Shown here one piece after another: positions 9,701-17,085 of a DNA stretch of 64,000 nt (position 1 is the first letter of the stretch; each line of letters opens with the position of its first letter). The notes under the pieces were generated by a model. That model had not been told where the DNA came from. It saw nothing but the letters and a program-made list of their open reading frames with translations, and did no database searches. Source of the DNA: Micromonospora sp. H61 (GTDB lineage: Bacteria > Actinomycetota > Actinomycetes > Mycobacteriales > Micromonosporaceae); NCBI RefSeq assembly GCF_018070325.1, contig NZ_JAGPXY010000004.1, forward strand, positions 1 to 64,000, given 5' to 3'. A program made the translations under genes and the position numbers.

Positions 9701-9956
9701 GGTATCCGCCCGGCACCGCGACCACGGGCAGCCCGAGACGGCGTACCCGGGACACGAGGGCCTGGACGGCGCCGGTCGCGTCGTCGGGTGGCGCGCCGTC
9801 CCAGACGGCGTCCACGAGCAGGCTCACGGAGACCGCCCGGCCCCGCGCGTCGACGAGCGCGCGGAGCACCGCCGCGAGCCGTTCACCCCGAACGGGCTGG
9901 CCGTCGACGGCGAGTGGGCCGAGGGTCGCGATCTGCACGGACCCAGCATCCCCCAC
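6759..9956 (-). CDS. SARP/AfsR-like transcriptional regulator with BTAD and NB-ARC-type ATPase
   Basis: The 1065-residue protein has an OmpR-type winged helix at residues 1-90 (LGPLAVDG, then LVDAVWDGAPP), a bacterial transcriptional activation domain at about 95-230 (LRAELAERYGTDPSP near its end), and a STAND-type NTPase with P-loop VATGGAGKTRLA near residues 282-293, Walker B LVVLDNCEHVLD near 365 and LATSRAPL after it. The C-terminal half is helical, TPR-like. This is the architecture of large SARPs such as AfsR, which activate secondary-metabolite or export genes. The GTG at 9956 is used; an in-frame GTG at 9938 is an alternative. Phased heptamers before the adjacent exporter are a candidate target. 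Confidence 0.9.
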   Translation of the reverse strand: MGDAGSVQIATLGPLAVDGQPVRGERLAAVLRALVDARGRAVSVSLLVDAVWDGAPPDDATGAVQALVSRVRRLGLPVVAVPGGYRLPAEEITVDAVEARALVDQAGATLRCGDVNAARGLADQARALFPEVPELVSAEDSRLFAEVAALRAQAALAGVGPFDEVDLGRLVAKTPPDEPSAALLVRVLAAQGREAEALEVVERLRAELAERYGTDPSPVITSVHLALLRGELTAPPVAAPPRQQARITLPAAWRRPMAALVGRERDVKAVTDALAETPVVTIVATGGAGKTRLAAEVARRTAAGGRAVRVIELAGLRSPDEVLPTVLGALGGADTTATGGNLGLERRVLSPEERLRAVAPDLDGLVVLDNCEHVLDAVAVVVADLVAAASPEVAVLATSRAPLGLVGELVHRLTALPDADALALVESRAQAGGAVPTWDTERALALCHRLDNLPLALELAAARLRHMPIDDVLAGLTDRFALLDDALRGLPERHASLWALVDWSRELLAEADRDLLQRVAVIPAPFTADLAAAVAQASDVRRGLATLVEQSLLSLVEGDGPPRYRMLETVREYGEARLDAAGARDQAMAGLVRWARKQAVVLAAHFIGPGQVEALHRCAAEQDNLVAGLRWAMAADDEPAAVDVATALFHLWSVRGLHLEVLAWARGLLHIDDPQRRLRSTILRGAASGRPLPNAERLAWTCVVISVNAGVSADLRPAVLARRALRTLLTERPAEVSSRLTAIASALPGFDAADVEQSLKSATEMVAHPDPYVQGLGLFARAAVRENGGLPEASISDAEQAYHRFEAAGDHWGMAMAAGAVGQFLVPGGDARSAEWLTRSVRHMELVGATQDARSIRVRLDVQLALTGDAEAERRLGETAALGQAEQIDAAQALLGLAHLAWQRERYDEALAHADEVTRVLAGWVGPQPQPRVMLRATAAIIYLRVAQVGRVSGTDATIQAAAMLSLAREDALTSRDLPVIGAWASGGAEFAAYRGDVEAARELAVLAKRIGTQIEMFFPFENGERLNAILGNEEQREPLLAAWRERPPAAAVSRIRELMDDLLA

Positions 9957-10014
9957 GCGCGCACGGGCCCGACGACCACCGGTCCGCTAGGCCGGTCGCC
10001 GCCCCGTGACCGGC

Positions 10015-10052
10015 TTGACAGGCCGTCATCTGGTTAGGTTAGCCTAACCTCA
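10015..10052 (+). promoter_or_regulatory. Iron box (DtxR/IdeR/DmdR type) inside the promoter of the siderophore uptake operon
   Basis: TTAGGTTAGCCTAACCTCA at 10034-10052 matches the 19-bp actinobacterial iron-box consensus TTAGGTTAGSCTAACCTAA at 17 positions. A perfect -35 TTGACA lies at 10015-10020 and a plausible -10 TAGCCT at 10040-10045 (19-base spacer), placing the transcription start at or next to the A of the ATG at 10052. The box therefore covers the -10 region and touches the start codon. Iron-loaded repressor would block the promoter. No Shine-Dalgarno sequence is present, in keeping with a leaderless mRNA. Confidence 0.88.
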
Positions 10053-10885
10053 TGCAGAGCGAGTTGGCGTCGGTCAACGGGGAGCGCAGCCTGTCCGGCG
10101 TCGACCTCCGTCTGGGCTATCACGGTGTGCCGGTGGTGCACGGTGCCGAGATCAACCTCCGCGCGGGCGCCGTCACCGCACTGGTGGGGCCCAACGGCAG
10201 CGGCAAGTCCACACTGCTGCGGGCCCTGGCCCGGCTGCATCCGATCGAGGCCGGAATCGTGCACCTCGCCGACGGCGTCACGGCCGCCAGCCTCGCGGCC
10301 CGGGATTTCGCCCGGCGGGTCACCCTGCTCGCCCAGAGCCGGCCGGTGCCCAGCGGCGTCACCGTCCACGACGTCGTCGGCTACGGCCGCCACCCCTACC
10401 GGGGGCGCTGGCGCACCGAGGACCCGGACGGTCCCGCCGCCATCGCACGCGCCATGGACGTCACCGGCGTCGCCACGATGGCCGACCGTCCCGTCGACGA
10501 ACTCTCCGGAGGCGAGTTGCAGCGGGTCTGGTTGGCCACCTGCCTCGCCCAGGACACCCCGGTTCTACTCCTCGACGAACCCACCACATTCCTCGACCTG
10601 CGCTACCAGGTGGAGATCCTCGACCTGGTCCGTGACCTCGCGGACGATCACGGCGTCGCCGTCGGCGTCGTGCTGCACGACCTCAACCAGGCAGCCGCCG
10701 TGGCGGACGAGGTGGTCCTGTTGCAGCAGGGCCGGGTCCGCGCCACCGGCACCCCGGCAACGGTGTTCACCGAGAACGCCCTCACCGAGACCTACGGGAT
10801 CCGCATCGAGGTGACCACCGATCCGGTCAGTGGACTGGTCACCACCCGCCCGGTCGGGCGGCACCAGATCCGCGCCCTGGTCTGA
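10052..10885 (+). CDS. Iron-siderophore ABC transporter ATP-binding protein (FepC/FecE type)
   Basis: This 277-residue ATPase energises ferric-siderophore import. It carries Walker A GPNGSGKST near residue 46, a Q-loop (LLAQSRPVPSG), the signature LSGGELQRVWLA near 150, Walker B LLLDEPTTFLD near 170 and the H-loop VLHDLNQAAAVAD near 205; the TTFLD wording after Walker B is typical of FecE/FepC. The ATG sits directly on an iron box without any ribosome-binding sequence, so leaderless translation is likely. It heads an operon with the receptor lipoprotein, fused permease and siderophore-interacting protein. Confidence 0.94.
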   Translation: MQSELASVNGERSLSGVDLRLGYHGVPVVHGAEINLRAGAVTALVGPNGSGKSTLLRALARLHPIEAGIVHLADGVTAASLAARDFARRVTLLAQSRPVPSGVTVHDVVGYGRHPYRGRWRTEDPDGPAAIARAMDVTGVATMADRPVDELSGGELQRVWLATCLAQDTPVLLLDEPTTFLDLRYQVEILDLVRDLADDHGVAVGVVLHDLNQAAAVADEVVLLQQGRVRATGTPATVFTENALTETYGIRIEVTTDPVSGLVTTRPVGRHQIRALV

Positions 10886-10916
10886 GCACCCCCATCCACA
10901 GCAGAGAAAGACCGTC

Positions 10917-11900
10917 ATGACCCGTACCCGTTTCACCGCCCTCATCGCCGTCGTGGCCGCGCTGACGCTCGGCGCCTGCGGCACCACCGAGAACGCCGCA
11001 GCCCCCGACACCTCCGCCTCGGCGTCCGGCGGCCCGGTCACCGTCACCGACAGCAGGGGCAAGGAGATCACCCTCAAGGCGCCGGCGACCAAGGTCGTCG
11101 GGCTTGAGTGGGGCGAGGTCGAGCTGCTGGTCAGCCTGGGCGTCATGCCCGTCGGTGTCGCCGACCCCAAGGGCTACGGCACCTGGGTCACCTCCGCGAA
11201 GCTCGACCCGGGCGTCAAGGACGTCGGGGTCCGCGGGGAGCCCAGCGTCGACGCGATCGTCGCCCTCCAGCCCGACCTCGTCGTGATGGAGGACGACCGG
11301 GGCGCCACCATCGTCAGTCAGCTGGAGAAGTTCGTACCAGTGGTGGTCGCCAAGGGCAGTGACGCCACCGACAACCTCGGCCGGATGCGCACCGACCTCA
11401 ACATGATCGCGAAGGCGGTCGGCAAGACCACCGAGGCGGAGAAGCTGCTCGCCGACTTCGACGCGGCCATCGCCGACGGCAAGAAGAAGATCGCCGACGC
11501 GGGTGCCGCCGGCCGACCGTTCGCCATCGCCGACGGCTGGAAGGAGGGCAGCACCGTCAGCATCCGGATGTTCGGCACTGGCGCGCTGGTCTCCCAGATC
11601 GGCATCCAACTCGGCCTCACCAACGCCTGGACCGGCAAGACCGATGAGGTGTGGGGCCTGGGCCAGACCGACGTCGAGGGCATGACGGTCCTCAAGGACC
11701 CGAACACGCACCTCTTCTACAACGCCTCCGACGGCGACGACGTGTTCGCCGACGGTCTCGCCGGCAACGCCATCTGGAAGTCGCTGCCCTTCGTGCAGAA
11801 GGGCAACCTGCACAAGATGCCCAACGGCATCTGGACCTTCGGCGGTCCGCTCTCCGGTAAGCAGTACATCGACGAACTCGTCAAGACGTACACGGTGTGA
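10917..11900 (+). CDS. Iron-siderophore ABC transporter substrate-binding lipoprotein (FecB/FepB type)
   Basis: The 327-residue protein begins with a lipoprotein signal peptide ending in LTLGACGTT, the Cys near residue 20 being the lipidation site, followed by a Ser/Ala-rich linker. The body reads as a periplasmic-binding protein of the FecB/TroA helical-backbone class: GxxVTDSRGKEITL, PATKVVGLEWGEVELLVSLGVMPVGVAD and GEPSVDAIVALQPDLVV are the hallmark N-lobe segments. It would capture the ferric siderophore outside the membrane. It lies 31 bp after the ATPase gene and its stop overlaps the permease start by four bases. Confidence 0.93.
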   Translation: MTRTRFTALIAVVAALTLGACGTTENAAAPDTSASASGGPVTVTDSRGKEITLKAPATKVVGLEWGEVELLVSLGVMPVGVADPKGYGTWVTSAKLDPGVKDVGVRGEPSVDAIVALQPDLVVMEDDRGATIVSQLEKFVPVVVAKGSDATDNLGRMRTDLNMIAKAVGKTTEAEKLLADFDAAIADGKKKIADAGAAGRPFAIADGWKEGSTVSIRMFGTGALVSQIGIQLGLTNAWTGKTDEVWGLGQTDVEGMTVLKDPNTHLFYNASDGDDVFADGLAGNAIWKSLPFVQKGNLHKMPNGIWTFGGPLSGKQYIDELVKTYTV

Positions 11901-14005
11901 GCGTGCTGAACGCACCCCCGCGCCCGGAGCCGGCCACCCGGCCGGCTCCGGGCGGAAGCCCGGCCGTGCCCCGCATCGCCGTCGTCTTCGTCGCCGCGAT
12001 CCTGCTGCTGCTCGTGGTCGGCGCGGTGCACCTCACCCAGGGCACCTCGAACGTCGGCGCCCTCGACCTGCTGCGGCTCGCGACCGGCGCCGACGACGAG
12101 GCAGCCCGCGTCCTGATCGCGTCCCGGCTGCCCCGGCTGCTCGCCGGGCTCGCCATCGGCGTGGCGCTCGGGTTCGCCGGGGCGGCGTTGCAGTCGATCG
12201 CCCGCAACCCGCTCGCCTCCCCCGACACCCTCGCTGTCAACGCGGGCGCCCACCTGGCGATCGTCGCCGTCGCCGCGTTCGGCGTGTCGCTGCCCGCGCT
12301 GCCGGCCGGCGGCCTCGCCTTCTGCGGCGGACTGGCCGCCGCCGGCCTGGTGATGGCGATGTCCTCCGGTGGGCAGGCCGGCACCACCCGGCTGATCCTC
12401 GCCGGCTCGGCGACCGCGCTGGCGCTCGGGTCGGTGACCACACTGCTGCTGCTCCTGTTCGAGCAGGCCACCATCGGGCTGTTCGCCTGGGGGAACGGCT
12501 CGCTGGTGCAGAGCGACCTGACCGCGCTGACCCAACTCGCTCCGGTGATCGTCGGCGCCGCCATCGTGCTCGTGCTGCTCGGGCACCGCCTCGACATCCT
12601 CGCCCTCGGCGACGACACCGCCACGGTGCTCGGCCTCGACGTGCGGCGCACCCGGCTCACCGTCATGGTGCTGGCCGTGCTGCTCTCCGCCGCGGCAGTC
12701 ACCCTCACCGGCCCGGTCGGCTTCGTCGGCCTGTGCGCACCGGTGATCGTCCGGCTGCTCGCCCCGGTGGTGCCGGGGGTGCACCGGCACCGCGTCCTGC
12801 TGCCGTTGTCCGGCATCGCCGGGGTCATCATCGTGCTCGGCTCCGACGTGCTGCTGCGGGCCGTGATGGGCGGGCAGGCCGGTGTCGACATCCCCACCGG
12901 AGTGGTCACCACCCTGTTCGGCGCGGCGATCCTCATCTGGCTGGCCCGCCGGCACCGCGACGCCGGCCCCACCCGTCGTCCGCCCGGCGGGCACGCCGCC
13001 GTCCGCTCCGCCGCCTTCCACCGCGGCGTCGTCGCCGTCACCGCCGTCCTGACCGTCTGCGCCGTGGCGGTCGGCATGCTCGCCGGTGACACCTGGGTGC
13101 TGCTGGGCGACGTCGTCAACTGGGTCAACGGCACCACCGGGCCCGCGTACACCTTTGTGCTGGACCAGCGGTGGCCGCGCGTCGCCGCGGCGGTCCTGGC
13201 CGGCGCGGCGCTCGCGGTCGCCGGCACCACAGTGCAGGCGGTCTGCCGCAATCCGCTGGCCGAACCCGGCATCCTCGGCATCACCGCCGGCGCCGGGCTC
13301 GGCGCGGTCTCCCTGCTCACCTTCGTGCCGCTGGCCGGGGTGTGGGCCGTCTCCGGCGTCGCCGGGCTCGGCGCGATGCTGGCGTTCGCCCTGGTCTACG
13401 GCCTGGCCTGGCGCGGCGGACTGAGCTCCGACCGACTGGTGCTGATCGGTTTCGGCGCCTGGCAGGGCGGCATGGCGGTCATCACCTACCTGGTCGTGGC
13501 CTTCGACCCGTGGAACACCGGGAAGGCGTTGACCTGGCTGTCCGGCTCCACCTACGGTCGGATGCCCACCCAGGTGCTGCCGGTGCTGATCGCCCTGCTG
13601 GTGCTCACTCCGGCCGTGGTCGCCGCCCGCCGGGAGCTCGACCTGATGGCGCTGGACGACGACACCCCCCGGGTGCTGGGCGTCCGGCTGGAACGCACCC
13701 GGTTGATCGCGCTCGGCGCGGCGGCGCTGCTCACCTCCACCGCCGTCTCGGCCGTCGGGGTCATCGGTTTCGTCGGTCTGGTCGCCCCGCACGCCGCGCG
13801 GGCGCTCGTCGGCGGCCGGCACTCCCGGGTACTTCCGGTGGCCGCCCTGCTCGGCGCTGCGCTGGTCAGCATCGCCGACACCTTCGGTCGGACGGTCATC
13901 GCGCCGGCCCAGATCCCCGCCGGCCTGGTCACCGCCATGATCGGCACCCCGTACTTCGTCTGGCTGCTGTGGCGCTCCCGCGCCGTGGCGAGCACCACCC
14001 GGTAG
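11897..14005 (+). CDS. Fused double FecCD-type siderophore permease (FhuB-like)
   Basis: At 702 residues this is twice the usual length of a FecCD permease, and two copies of the fold can be seen in tandem. Each half has the LPRLLAGLAIGVALGFAGAA-like / WPRVAAAVLAGAALAVAGT-like segment, the ARNPLASPDTL or CRNPLAEPGILG motif, the GDDTATVLGLDVRRTRL or DDDTPRVLGVRLERTRL coupling segment, and the TGPVGFVGLCAP or VGVIGFVGLVAP segment. The fusion replaces two separate permease subunits, as in FhuB. The GTG start overlaps the receptor stop (GTGA). Confidence 0.94.
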   Translation: MSVLNAPPRPEPATRPAPGGSPAVPRIAVVFVAAILLLLVVGAVHLTQGTSNVGALDLLRLATGADDEAARVLIASRLPRLLAGLAIGVALGFAGAALQSIARNPLASPDTLAVNAGAHLAIVAVAAFGVSLPALPAGGLAFCGGLAAAGLVMAMSSGGQAGTTRLILAGSATALALGSVTTLLLLLFEQATIGLFAWGNGSLVQSDLTALTQLAPVIVGAAIVLVLLGHRLDILALGDDTATVLGLDVRRTRLTVMVLAVLLSAAAVTLTGPVGFVGLCAPVIVRLLAPVVPGVHRHRVLLPLSGIAGVIIVLGSDVLLRAVMGGQAGVDIPTGVVTTLFGAAILIWLARRHRDAGPTRRPPGGHAAVRSAAFHRGVVAVTAVLTVCAVAVGMLAGDTWVLLGDVVNWVNGTTGPAYTFVLDQRWPRVAAAVLAGAALAVAGTTVQAVCRNPLAEPGILGITAGAGLGAVSLLTFVPLAGVWAVSGVAGLGAMLAFALVYGLAWRGGLSSDRLVLIGFGAWQGGMAVITYLVVAFDPWNTGKALTWLSGSTYGRMPTQVLPVLIALLVLTPAVVAARRELDLMALDDDTPRVLGVRLERTRLIALGAAALLTSTAVSAVGVIGFVGLVAPHAARALVGGRHSRVLPVAALLGAALVSIADTFGRTVIAPAQIPAGLVTAMIGTPYFVWLLWRSRAVASTTR

Positions 14006-14030
14006 CGCCGCCCGAGTCGAGAGAGGCACC

Positions 14031-14936
14031 ATGACCGAGACCCTGCCCATCGCCCCGTGGCGCGTGTTCGCCGTCACCGTCCGGGCGGTACGCCGCCTGA
14101 GCCCGTCCTTCACCCGGGTGACCTTCACCGGGGCGAACCTGGACCGCTTCGCCGACAACGGCTACGACCAGCGGATCAAGCTGGTGCTGCCGCTGCCCGG
14201 TCAGGACCGGGCGACCCTGCCGGACGGCGCGGACTGGTACGCGACGTGGCGGGCCCTGCCCGAGCACCTGCGCAACCCGATACGCACCTACACGGTGCGG
14301 GCGGTCCGCCCCCACCTGGCCGAGGTGGACGTCGACCTGGTGCTGCACGGCGACAGTGGCCCGGCGACGCGCTGGGCTCGGCGGGCCAGCGTCGGCGACG
14401 AGATCGCCCTGGTCGGGCCGGATGCCGGCTTCGACGGCAACCACGGCGGAGTCGAGTTTCGACAGCCCACCGGCGGCACGCTGTTACTGGCCGGGGACGA
14501 GACCGCCGTGCCGGCGATCAGCAGCATCTGCGAGCGGCTCCCCCTCGACGCCCGGGGCACTGTCGTGCTGGAGGTGCCCGACGCCGCCGACGTGCTGCCG
14601 CTGCTCGCGCCGCCTGGCGTCGAGGTTCGCTGGCTGGCCCGGGGCGCCGACGGGTACGGCAGCCGGCTGGTGCCCGCCGTCGTCGCGGCGGCCGGAGATC
14701 TGCTGGCCCCCGGCGTGTCGACGGCCGCCCAGCCCGTGCCGGACGTCGACGTGGACACCGAGATCCTGTGGGAGGTGCCCGAGCAGGTGGCCTCGGCGCC
14801 GCTCTACGCGTGGCTGGCCGGGGAGGCCGGTGTCATCCGTAACCTGCGCCGGCACCTGGTCGCCGAGCGGGGTCTGGACCGGCGGGCGGTGGCCTTCATG
14901 GGCTACTGGCGTCTCGGCCACGCCGACGCCGACTGA
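14031..14936 (+). CDS. Siderophore-interacting protein (FAD-dependent ferric-siderophore reductase)
   Basis: The 301-residue protein matches the SIP/ViuB family, cytoplasmic flavoproteins that reduce ferric siderophores after import so that iron is released. The FAD-binding segment RTYTVRAVRPHLAEVDVDLVLH, at about residues 84-105, carries the RxYT motif, followed by GPATRWARRASVGDEIALVGP. The C-terminal NAD(P)H-binding half has LLAGDETAVPAISSI near 160 and ends with the family-typical YAWLAGEAGVIRNLRRHL and GYWRLGHADAD. It is the last gene of the iron-box operon, 25 bp after the permease. Confidence 0.94.
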   Translation: MTETLPIAPWRVFAVTVRAVRRLSPSFTRVTFTGANLDRFADNGYDQRIKLVLPLPGQDRATLPDGADWYATWRALPEHLRNPIRTYTVRAVRPHLAEVDVDLVLHGDSGPATRWARRASVGDEIALVGPDAGFDGNHGGVEFRQPTGGTLLLAGDETAVPAISSICERLPLDARGTVVLEVPDAADVLPLLAPPGVEVRWLARGADGYGSRLVPAVVAAAGDLLAPGVSTAAQPVPDVDVDTEILWEVPEQVASAPLYAWLAGEAGVIRNLRRHLVAERGLDRRAVAFMGYWRLGHADAD

Positions 14937-14961
14937 CAGCGCCGCGAGGCGCACCACGCCG

Positions 14962-14999
14962 GGAGGCCGCGAGGTGCGTCGGAGGCCGTGAGGCGCGTA
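14962..14999. repeat. 19-bp direct tandem repeat between operons
   Basis: GGAGGCCGCGAGGTGCGTC (14962-14980) is followed at once by GGAGGCCGTGAGGCGCGTA (14981-14999), differing at three positions. A related fragment GCCGCGAGGCGC stands at 14941-14952. The repeats lie between the siderophore operon and the next gene, in about 130 bp of DNA that must hold that gene's promoter. No palindrome or known operator consensus was recognised in it. Confidence 0.6.
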
Positions 15000-15067
15000 C
15001 CGTTTCGGGTCGGACTTGGGGCGGGTCGGCTGGAGCCGGCACGGGATACGGGACGAGACAACGACGC

Positions 15068-16528
15068 ATGACGGTGGACAACATTACCGAAAACGGTCAA
15101 GAGGGTATTGACCGAAGCCGGCTGGAGGCCTGCCTCAGCGTCTTCGAGGCGTTGGAGGCGCTGCCCTCCGACCACCCCGACGTGGTGCAGGTGCAGCGGG
15201 CCACCGCCCGGCTCTACAAGGTGATCAAGCAGCGGCGGCGGGAGGAGCGGCGGGACGCCATCCTCGCCGCCGACCGCGCGGTGACGGAGGCCACCGCCAC
15301 CGGCGCTCCGGGGCGGATCGACGACGAGACGCAGGGCATTCCGCTCGCGTCCTCCGTCGCGGGCGAGACGGCGGGCTTCCTGCACAATCCGCGCGGCTGC
15401 TACGTCTGCAAGCAGCGCTACCGCGAGGTGGACGCCTTCTACCACCAGCTCTGCCCGTCCTGCGCCGCGCTGAACCGGGAGCGCCGCGACGCCCGCACCG
15501 ACCTGACCGGCCGGCGTGCGCTGCTCACCGGCGGCCGGGCCAAGATCGGCATGTACATCGCGCTGCGCCTGCTGCGCGACGGCGCGCACACGACGGTGAC
15601 GACGCGGTTCCCGCACGACGCGGTTCGCCGCTTCGCCGCGATGCCCGACAGCGCGGACTGGCTGCACCGGCTGCGGATCGTCGGGATCGACCTGCGCGAT
15701 CCCGCCCAGGTGATCGCCCTCGCCGACGACGTCAGCAGCCAGGGCCCCCTCGACATTCTGATCAACAACGCGGCGCAGACCGTCCGCCGGTCCCCCGGGG
15801 CGTACGCGCAGCTCATCGCCGCCGAGGCCGCGGCCCTGCCGGACGGCCCGCTGCCGGAGCTGATCACCTTCGCCAAGCCGGACGGCCAGGGCGGCCCGGT
15901 GGGCAGCCTGACTGCCGGGCCGCAGTCGACGGCGCTCACCCCGCACGCGCTCACCGCGCTGGCACTGACCAGCGGCTCGGCCTCGCCGGAACGGATCGCG
16001 GCGTCCACGGCCATCGACGCCGGCGGTCTCGTGCCCGACCTCGACTCGGTAAACAGCTGGGTCCAGCGGGTGCAGGAGGTGGACCCGGTCGAGCTGCTCG
16101 AAGTGCAGCTGTGCAACGTCACCGCGCCGTTCGTGCTGGTCAGCCGACTGCGGCCGGTGATGGCCGCCGCGTCGGCCCGCCGCAAGTACGTGGTGAACGT
16201 GTCGGCGATGGAGGGCCAGTTCGGCCGCGGTTACAAGGGGCCGGGGCACCCGCACACCAACATGGCCAAGGCGGCGCTGAACATGCTGACCCGCACCAGC
16301 GCCGAGGAGATGTTGACCGACGGCATCCTGATGACCAGCGTCGACACCGGCTGGATCACCGACGAACGCCCCCACCCGACGAAGATGCGGCTGGCCGACG
16401 AGGGCTTCCACGCCCCACTGGACCTGGTCGACGGGGCGGCCCGGGTGTACGACCCGATCGTCCGCGGCGAGCAGGGCGAGGACCTGTACGGCTGTTTCCT
16501 GAAGGACTACGCGCCCTGCGCCTGGTGA
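15068..16528 (+). CDS. Zinc-ribbon-containing SDR-family protein with altered catalytic Tyr
   Basis: The 486-residue protein combines a helical N-terminus (1-100), a Cys4 cluster (C111 and C114 in CYVC, C129 and C132 in CPSC, spacing CX2C-X14-CX2C) that should bind zinc or iron, and a short-chain dehydrogenase Rossmann domain from about residue 150 (LTGGRAKIG, then INNAAQTVRR near 233). A catalytic-type Ser is seen in NVSAMEG (S379), but the YxxxK motif reads TNMAK, so Thr397 stands where Tyr is expected and only Lys401 is kept. A long insertion lies between about residues 240 and 330. Either the chemistry differs or it is a binding protein. The UPF0303 gene follows 34 bp later. Confidence 0.85.
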   Translation: MTVDNITENGQEGIDRSRLEACLSVFEALEALPSDHPDVVQVQRATARLYKVIKQRRREERRDAILAADRAVTEATATGAPGRIDDETQGIPLASSVAGETAGFLHNPRGCYVCKQRYREVDAFYHQLCPSCAALNRERRDARTDLTGRRALLTGGRAKIGMYIALRLLRDGAHTTVTTRFPHDAVRRFAAMPDSADWLHRLRIVGIDLRDPAQVIALADDVSSQGPLDILINNAAQTVRRSPGAYAQLIAAEAAALPDGPLPELITFAKPDGQGGPVGSLTAGPQSTALTPHALTALALTSGSASPERIAASTAIDAGGLVPDLDSVNSWVQRVQEVDPVELLEVQLCNVTAPFVLVSRLRPVMAAASARRKYVVNVSAMEGQFGRGYKGPGHPHTNMAKAALNMLTRTSAEEMLTDGILMTSVDTGWITDERPHPTKMRLADEGFHAPLDLVDGAARVYDPIVRGEQGEDLYGCFLKDYAPCAW

Positions 16529-16562
16529 TCGCCCCGCACGACGCACCATAGAGGAGAAGAAC

Positions 16563-17039
16563 ATGTCAGCTGACCGTGAACAGTGGCCGACGCTGGACGA
16601 GCTGCTGCGCGAGGAGAACGAGCTGGAGCTCGCGGGCCTGTCCGAGACCGACGCGTACGAGCTGGGGATGCTCGCCGTCACCGCCGCGACCGAGCAGCGG
16701 CTGCCGGTCTCGGTGGGCGTGTGGCGGGCCGGACGGCAGCTGTTCCACTGTGGCCTGCCGGGGTCGACGGCGGACAACGACGCGTGGCTGCGCCGCAAGG
16801 GGCGGGTGGTGATGCGCTTCGAGCACTCCTCGCTCTACATGGCCCGGCTGTGCCAGGACAAGCAGGTGACGCTGGCCGAGCGGTTCGGCCTGCCGGCCTC
16901 GCGGTACGCGGCGGCCGGGGGCGCGGTGCCGTTGCGCGTGCGCGGCACCGGTGTGGTGGGCTGGGTCGGTGTCTCCGGGCTGCCGCAGCTGGACGACCAC
17001 CGTTTCGTGGTCGACATCCTCCGCAAGCTCCCCCGCTAG
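16563..17039 (+). CDS. UPF0303 family protein (HbpS/GlcG-like fold)
   Basis: The 158-residue protein matches the UPF0303 family: LPVSVGVWRAGRQLFHCGLPG near residue 50, then STADNDAWLRRKGRVVMRFEHSS in two parts around 70-90, and VRGTGVVGWVGVSGLPQLDDH near 130. The fold is shared with HbpS/GlcG (DUF336) proteins, some of which bind haem or degrade it; UPF0303 members themselves are uncharacterised to my knowledge. A strong GAGGAG site precedes the ATG. It is probably co-transcribed with the preceding zinc-ribbon SDR protein, which is the only functional hint. Confidence 0.88.
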   Translation: MSADREQWPTLDELLREENELELAGLSETDAYELGMLAVTAATEQRLPVSVGVWRAGRQLFHCGLPGSTADNDAWLRRKGRVVMRFEHSSLYMARLCQDKQVTLAERFGLPASRYAAAGGAVPLRVRGTGVVGWVGVSGLPQLDDHRFVVDILRKLPR

Positions 17040-17047
17040 GGCGCGTT

Positions 17048-17077
17048 CCTGGCGGCCTCGCAGGCGAGGCCGCCAGG
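17048..17077. terminator. Bidirectional hairpin terminator
   Basis: CCTGGCGGCCTCG (17048-17060) and CGAGGCCGCCAGG (17065-17077) form a perfect 13-bp stem with a CAGG loop. It sits between two convergent genes whose stops are at 17039 and 17086, so it can end transcription from both sides. There is no T tract, as is common in high-GC actinobacteria. Confidence 0.85.
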
Positions 17078-17085
17078 TCACTCGC

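Noticed and set aside
7218..10037. Very long plus-strand open frame opposite the SARP/AfsR gene
   Set aside because: It is the mirror of a clearly coding gene; its translation is Arg/Gly/Pro-rich without domains. High GC at third positions keeps the opposite strand free of stops.
11717..14158. 813-codon minus-strand frame across the permease gene
   Set aside because: Low-complexity Gly/Arg/Gln composition, no start signals, and it covers the well-supported FecCD permease.
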